From Vibrio sp. 10N.261.55.A7 (GTDB lineage Bacteria > Pseudomonadota > Gammaproteobacteria > Enterobacterales > Vibrionaceae), in assembly GCF_002877365.1 (NCBI RefSeq), contig NZ_MCWZ01000316.1, forward strand, positions 1-61,792: a DNA stretch of 61,792 nucleotides. The letters are read 5' to 3'. The notes beneath the pieces were generated by a model that was not told the origin of the DNA, made no database searches, and saw only the letters and a list, made by a program, of their open reading frames with translations. The translations under genes and the position numbers were made by a program. Below, piece by piece: positions 57,725-61,792 of the stretch (within the stretch, counting starts at the first letter, position 1; each line of letters starts with the position of its first letter).

Positions 57725-58414
57725 CTACGCCTTTGTTGAGAAGCGGTAACCTGCACCACGAACGGTTTGAATGAGCTTATCATGCCCTGCATTCTCGAGC
57801 GCTTTACGAAGTCGACGAATGTGAACATCGACTGTGCGATCTTCAACGTACACATTGGTTCCCCAAACGTTATTCAGCAATTGCTCACGGCTGTAAACAC
57901 GTTCTTGGTGCGTCATAAAGAAGTGCAGCATTTTGAACTCAGTTGGTCCCATATCAAGCGGGGACTCATTGGCCATAACACGGTGCGATACTGGGTCCAA
58001 TTTCAAACCTTGTACGTCAATCACATCTTCTAATGCGGTTGGCGTTACTCGGCGAATAACGGCTTTTAGACGAGCGACTAACTCTTTAGGTGAAAAAGGC
58101 TTCGTGATGTAATCATCTGCGCCAACTTCAAGGCCACGTACCTTATCTTCTTCTTCACCACGAGCCGTCAACATCACAACAGGAATATTGCGCGTTAACT
58201 CTTCACGTTTCATATGCTTGATGAAGTTAATGCCACTGCCACCAGGCAGCATCCAATCTAACAGGACAAGATCTGGGTATGGTTCGCCGAGCTTGCTCAC
58301 TGCGGTATCATAGTCTTCGGCTTCAACAGCTTGGTAACCCTTTTGCTCAAGGACAAAACACAACATTTCGCGGATAGGTGCTTCATCCTCAACCACTAAA
58401 ATCCTTCTGGACAT
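57725..58414 (-). CDS. phoB: Phosphate regulon response regulator PhoB
   Basis: The 229-residue OmpR-class regulator has receiver residues 1-120, with phospho-acceptor D53 in [11 protein letters not shown] and K105 in YITKPFSP. The winged-helix DNA-binding domain (about 130-228) contains the recognition segment [19 protein letters not shown]. It activates the pst operon and its own operon through Pho boxes; candidate boxes are present at both promoters in this window. The gene leads phoB-phoR-pstS. Nothing is missing or truncated. Confidence 0.97.
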   Translation of the reverse strand: MSRRILVVEDEAPIREMLCFVLEQKGYQAVEAEDYDTAVSKLGEPYPDLVLLDWMLPGGSGINFIKHMKREELTRNIPVVMLTARGEEEDKVRGLEVGADDYITKPFSPKELVARLKAVIRRVTPTALEDVIDVQGLKLDPVSHRVMANESPLDMGPTEFKMLHFFMTHQERVYSREQLLNNVWGTNVYVEDRTVDVHIRRLRKALENAGHDKLIQTVRGAGYRFSTKA

Positions 58415-58496
58415 ATTTTTATAACCCTGTGTATGAAATTAACGCTTGGGCAAACTGACTAACCCTTTGCAACTATGAGCATTATTACCAGTAATT

Positions 58497-58514
58497 ATGA
58501 CACTTTTGTGACCT
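58497..58514 (-). promoter_or_regulatory. PhoB box of the phoB operon
   Basis: The minus strand reads AGGTCAC-AAAA-GTGTCAT, with two GTCA cores exactly 11 bp apart, followed 9 bases later by TAATAA as a -10 element. The register matches the pst box. It indicates PhoB autoregulation of phoB-phoR-pstS, with an 80-nt leader before the phoB ATG. Confidence 0.75.
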
Positions 58515-58702
58515 TTGCAAAGAAAGTTTAATATAACTTTCGGCTCAACGTCATAACAAATTCCATTCTTTTCAAGGTTGAATGCCTTCATTGGTGAAAC
58601 GTTTGCGTTGTGTTAATTGCTCGAAGAATTTTGCATAGAGTTAAGACAACACATTAAAAATTGCCTATGATGAGCGCCTTGATTCCAGCCTAGAGAAAAA
58701 AT

Positions 58703-59617
58703 ATGTGGTTTAAAAACTGTCTGGTTTATCGCTTCAATCGCGATATCGAATTCAATGCAGACCAGCTCGAAAAACAGCTAGAAGAGTTTCGTTTCACGCC
58801 GTGTGGCAGTCAGGATAAACAAAAGTTTGGCTGGGTAACGGCAATGGGTCGTCATGGCGACATGATGACGCACGTTTCTGAAAACCGCATTCTGATTTGC
58901 GCTAAAAGAGAAGAGAAGATGCTTCCAGCGTCGGTGATCAAAGAGTCGCTAAACGCAAAAATTGAAACCATGGAAGCAGCCGAAGGTCGCCCTCTTAAAA
59001 AGACGGAGAAAGAGACGCTGAAAGATGAGATTATCATCGATCTTCTGCCAAGAGCCTTTAGCCGCAGTAACCATACGTTCGTATTGGTATTACCGAAAGA
59101 AGGGCTAATTCTGGTTGACGCAAGTAGCTACAAGAAAGCAGAAGATGTTCTCGCTCTTCTTCGTAAAACCATGGGTAGCCTGCCTGTTGTTCCTGCTATT
59201 CCAGAGCAGCCAGTCGATAATACGCTGACAGAATGGGTGAAATCAGGCGATACACCTCAAGGGATCACGCTTCTTGATGAAGCTGAGCTGAAATCCATTC
59301 AAGAAGACGGCGGCATCATCCGCTGTAAGAAGCAAGAACTGAGCGCAGAAGAAATTCAGAACCACATTGAAGCAAACAAAGTCGTCACGAAACTTGCACT
59401 TAACTGGCAAGATCGTATCGAGTTCGTATTGGCCGAAGATGCGAGCATTAAGCGCTTAAAATTCTCGGATGATCTTAAGGACCAAAACGAAGACATTCCA
59501 CGCGAAGACCAAGCGGCACGCTTTGATGCAGACTTCTCGTTAATGTGTGGAGAGCTCAGCGCCTTCTTACCCAACCTATTCGATGCACTGGGTGGCCTGC
59601 CTCACCCAGAGGCTTAA
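58703..59617 (+). CDS. rdgC: RdgC, recombination-associated DNA-binding protein
   Basis: RdgC forms a ring-shaped dimer on double-stranded DNA and limits RecA access. The 304-residue protein begins [15 protein letters not shown] and has the central [15 protein letters not shown]...[16 protein letters not shown] block typical of the family. The length equals that of E. coli RdgC (303). It is divergent from phoB with 288 bp between them. A terminator follows. Functionally it complements the recBCD genes elsewhere in the window, but it is not linked to them. Confidence 0.95.
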   Translation: MWFKNCLVYRFNRDIEFNADQLEKQLEEFRFTPCGSQDKQKFGWVTAMGRHGDMMTHVSENRILICAKREEKMLPASVIKESLNAKIETMEAAEGRPLKKTEKETLKDEIIIDLLPRAFSRSNHTFVLVLPKEGLILVDASSYKKAEDVLALLRKTMGSLPVVPAIPEQPVDNTLTEWVKSGDTPQGITLLDEAELKSIQEDGGIIRCKKQELSAEEIQNHIEANKVVTKLALNWQDRIEFVLAEDASIKRLKFSDDLKDQNEDIPREDQAARFDADFSLMCGELSAFLPNLFDALGGLPHPEA

Positions 59618-59651
59618 CGAAATCTGAGTTTGCAAACCAATACAGAAACAG

Positions 59652-59679
59652 CGCTCTTCTTTCTTAAAGGGCGTTTTTT
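59652..59679 (+). terminator. Terminator after rdgC
   Basis: CGCTCTT and AAGGGCG pair with one G-T wobble around an 11-nt loop and are followed by TTTTTTA, 34 bp after the stop codon. Confidence 0.75.
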
Positions 59680-59841
59680 ATCTTCGTACCTTTCTCATAT
59701 CCTTCCGATAGTCGCCTCTTTCTTATTTCCTTAGAAATATTGTGCATTTGTTTTACGTCACATTTTGACGTAAAATACGCGCCCCTTTACTTCCACTAGG
59801 TGGGAGTAACCTGACTTGAGATCAGACTAGAGAAACCAGCA

Positions 59842-61260
59842 ATGACGACTAACACACCATTCGTACCCGAGCTACTGTCACCAGCAGGTAGCCTTAAGAA
59901 CATGCGTTACGCTTTCGCTTATGGCGCAGATGCGGTTTACGCAGGCCAGCCGCGTTATAGCCTTCGAGTACGTAACAACGAATTCAACCATGAAAACCTA
60001 CAAATCGGTATCGACGAAGCGCACGCTCAAGGTAAAAAGCTGTATGTGGTTTGCAACATTCAACCGCATAACTCCAAGCTAAAAACCTTCATTCGCGATC
60101 TAAAACCGGTTGTTGAGATGGGCCCAGACGCTCTGATCATGTCAGATCCTGGTCTTATCATGATGGTTCGTGAAGCGTTTCCTGATATGGCGATTCACCT
60201 ATCAGTTCAGGCAAATGCCGTGAACTGGGCGACCGTAAAGTTCTGGTCGACTCAAGGCGTTGAGCGTGTGATTTTGTCTCGTGAACTTTCTCTAGAGGAA
60301 ATTGAAGAGATTCGTGAACATTGCCCAGAAACAGAGCTTGAAATCTTTGTTCACGGCGCGCTTTGCATGGCGTACTCTGGTCGTTGTCTGTTATCTGGCT
60401 ACATCAACAAACGCGATCCAAACCAAGGCACGTGTACTAACGCTTGCCGTTGGGAGTACAAAGTCGAAGAAGGTAAAGAGAACGACACGGGTGATATTGT
60501 TGAGAAGTTTGACCCTGCCGTAGAGTCTCAAGCTACTGAAGGGCAAGCTATCGAAGTTCAAGATGAGCGTCCTGATAACACGTTAGGTCTTGGCAAGCCG
60601 ACCGATGAAGTCGTTCTACTTTCTGAAGCACATCGCCCAGAAGAGAAAATGGCGGCTTACGAAGATGAACATGGTACTTACATCATGAACTCGAAAGATC
60701 TTCGTGCTATCCAACACGTTGAACGCCTCACGAAGATGGGTGTTCACTCATTGAAGATTGAAGGCCGTACTAAGTCTTTCTACTATTGCGCTCGTACTGC
60801 TCAGGTTTACCGTAAAGCGATTGATGATGCGGTTGCTGGCAAGCCATTTGATGAGAGCTTAATGGGTACGCTAGAAAGCCTAGCGCACCGTGGTTACACA
60901 GAAGGTTTCCTACGTCGTCACACTCACGACACCTACCAAAACTACGATTACGGTTACTCAGTGTCTGACGCACAGCAATTTGTTGGTGAGTTTACTGGTC
61001 AACGCCGTGGTGATTTAGCGGAAGTCGAAGTGAAAAACAAATTCCTTGTGGGCGACAGCCTTGAGCTAATGACACCAAATGGTAACGTCGTTTTCACCCT
61101 TGAAGCGATGGAAAACCGCAAGTCACAAGTCATTGATGATGCGAAAGGCAATGGTCACTTTGTCTTCATCCCAGTTCCTGAAGATATGGATTTATCTTTC
61201 GGGCTGTTGATGCGTAATTTAAACTCAGGTCAGGATACCCGTAACCCAACAGGTAAATAA
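59842..61260 (+). CDS. trhP: tRNA hydroxylation protein TrhP (YegQ, U32 family)
   Basis: TrhP (formerly YegQ) is needed for prephenate-dependent formation of 5-hydroxyuridine at tRNA position 34 in E. coli. The 472-residue U32 protein starts FVPELLSPAGSLKNMRYAFAYGADAVYAG. It has the cysteine set HGALCMAYSGRCLLSGY...GTCTNACRW (four Cys, about 171-204) that probably binds an iron-sulfur cluster. A Gln/Glu-rich insert (about 217-255) makes it about 20 residues longer than E. coli TrhP. The ferredoxin gene yfhL starts one base after its stop codon. Confidence 0.92.
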   Translation: MTTNTPFVPELLSPAGSLKNMRYAFAYGADAVYAGQPRYSLRVRNNEFNHENLQIGIDEAHAQGKKLYVVCNIQPHNSKLKTFIRDLKPVVEMGPDALIMSDPGLIMMVREAFPDMAIHLSVQANAVNWATVKFWSTQGVERVILSRELSLEEIEEIREHCPETELEIFVHGALCMAYSGRCLLSGYINKRDPNQGTCTNACRWEYKVEEGKENDTGDIVEKFDPAVESQATEGQAIEVQDERPDNTLGLGKPTDEVVLLSEAHRPEEKMAAYEDEHGTYIMNSKDLRAIQHVERLTKMGVHSLKIEGRTKSFYYCARTAQVYRKAIDDAVAGKPFDESLMGTLESLAHRGYTEGFLRRHTHDTYQNYDYGYSVSDAQQFVGEFTGQRRGDLAEVEVKNKFLVGDSLELMTPNGNVVFTLEAMENRKSQVIDDAKGNGHFVFIPVPEDMDLSFGLLMRNLNSGQDTRNPTGK

Positions 61261-61261
61261 A

Positions 61262-61516
61262 ATGGCATTACTGATCACCGACAAATGCATCAATTGCGAT
61301 ATGTGCGATCCAGAGTGTCCTAACGGGGCAATCACTATGGGTGACTCTATCTTTGAAATTGATCCTTTGTTGTGTACAGAGTGTAAAGGTCACTACGACA
61401 AGCCTACGTGCCAGTCCGTATGTCCTATCACCAAATGCATTATCACTGACCCGAAGAACATCGAGACCGATGACGAGCTTTTAGAGAAGTTCGTTATCAT
61501 CCAAGGTATGGCATAG
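61262..61516 (+). CDS. yfhL: YfhL, 2[4Fe-4S] ferredoxin
   Basis: The 84-residue ferredoxin carries two clusters. The first motif is CINCDMCDPECP (C9, C12, C15, C19) and the second is CTECKGHYDKPTCQSVCP, with the longer 8-residue spacing typical of YfhL/Allochromatium-type ferredoxins. These are low-potential electron carriers. In E. coli yfhL is not next to yegQ, whereas here it is joined to trhP with one base between them. That suggests it donates electrons to, or helps assemble, TrhP; this is inference. Confidence 0.95.
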   Translation: MALLITDKCINCDMCDPECPNGAITMGDSIFEIDPLLCTECKGHYDKPTCQSVCPITKCIITDPKNIETDDELLEKFVIIQGMA

Positions 61517-61550
61517 CGAGCCAAAGCAATTTAGCGACGACTCAAATAGA

Positions 61551-61577
61551 AAAGGAGCACCGATTGGCGCTCCTTTT
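61551..61577. terminator. Terminator between yfhL and the edge gene
   Basis: AAAGGAGC and GCTCCTTT form an 8-bp stem with a 10-nt loop, followed by TTT. It ends trhP-yfhL; its A-rich left side could also serve the minus-strand gene. Confidence 0.88.
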
Positions 61578-61624
61578 TTCGTTTTCACTCACTGACCAAG
61601 ACTCTCTTCTGTGGGAGTTACACC

Positions 61625-61792
61625 CTATTCGTTCAACATGGCCAAGCACTGAGTAGGTGGGATTTTTTCCTTTTTCTTAACCGGTTTTACTGCTGCTTTT
61701 TTTTCATCTTCAGGCTTGGGCCACCAGCTCGTTAGCTCATACCCACACCCATCCCCTTCTGGCGGTTCGGCTTGCGCCTGACAGGAGCTATC
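61625..61792 (-). CDS. C-terminal end of an unidentified protein, cut by window edge
   Basis: A minus-strand frame is open from the right edge to a TAG at 61625-61627, giving 55 codons. The readable part contains four cysteines (CQAQ near the edge, GCGY, and TQCLAM near the end) and a lysine-rich stretch (KKAAVKPVKKKEK). It shares the intergenic terminator with yfhL, and codon use looks genuine. I do not recognise the family; the spaced cysteines may indicate an exported protein, but the start is outside the window. Confidence 0.55.
   Translation of the reverse strand, partial: DSSCQAQAEPPEGDGCGYELTSWWPKPEDEKKAAVKPVKKKEKIPPTQCLAMLNE

Overview
The window is chromosomal DNA from a Vibrio or close relative (Gammaproteobacteria, Vibrionaceae). 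The evidence is a complete Na+-translocating NADH:quinone reductase operon (nqrABCDEF) with apbE and nqrM beside it, an OmpK-type outer membrane protein, a Vibrio-type ArgA, and gene orders that, from memory, match two separate blocks of V. cholerae chromosome 1 (about VC2290-2322 and VC0716-0727). No tRNA, rRNA, CRISPR array, insertion sequence or prophage gene was found. Both window edges cut a gene.

Layout. 1-2.3 kb: the 5' part of dinB behind a LexA box, then a dual-receiver diguanylate cyclase. 2.4-9.7 kb: nqrM, apbE and the nqr operon, all on the minus strand. 10.1-15.5 kb: bolA, rlmG, a YajG-like lipoprotein, a secreted cyclophilin, an AmpG-like permease and ompK, the last with CRP-like sites upstream. 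15.6-20.9 kb: panE-yajL-csdA, then csdE and tcdA facing them (sulfur transfer and ct6A tRNA modification), then mltA. 21.0-33.3 kb: a small membrane protein, argA with a tandem ArgR-like operator, an unexplained 545-bp gap, and recD, recB and recC.

33.3-45.9 kb is the least housekeeping-like part. It holds a six-gene ABC importer of the GlpSTPQUV (glycerol) type, read leftward from a candidate sigma-54 promoter and divergent from a GAFTGA-containing enhancer-binding activator. Repeats that look like activator sites lie between them. Next come a LysR regulator, SOS-type yebG, cutC, a second LysR regulator and a small beta-barrel protein of unknown role.

45.9-58.7 kb is the phosphate regulon: phoU-pstB-pstA-pstC behind a PhoB box, divergent from ppk-ppx, then pstS-phoR-phoB behind a second PhoB box. 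The window ends with rdgC, the tRNA hydroxylation gene trhP (yegQ) joined to the ferredoxin gene yfhL, and the end of an unidentified minus-strand gene.

The most interesting observation is in the glycerol-type importer. Its two ATPases carry complementary defects: one lacks the switch histidine and the other has a degenerate signature motif. This predicts one competent and one degenerate ATP site, in a transporter apparently placed under sigma-54 control.
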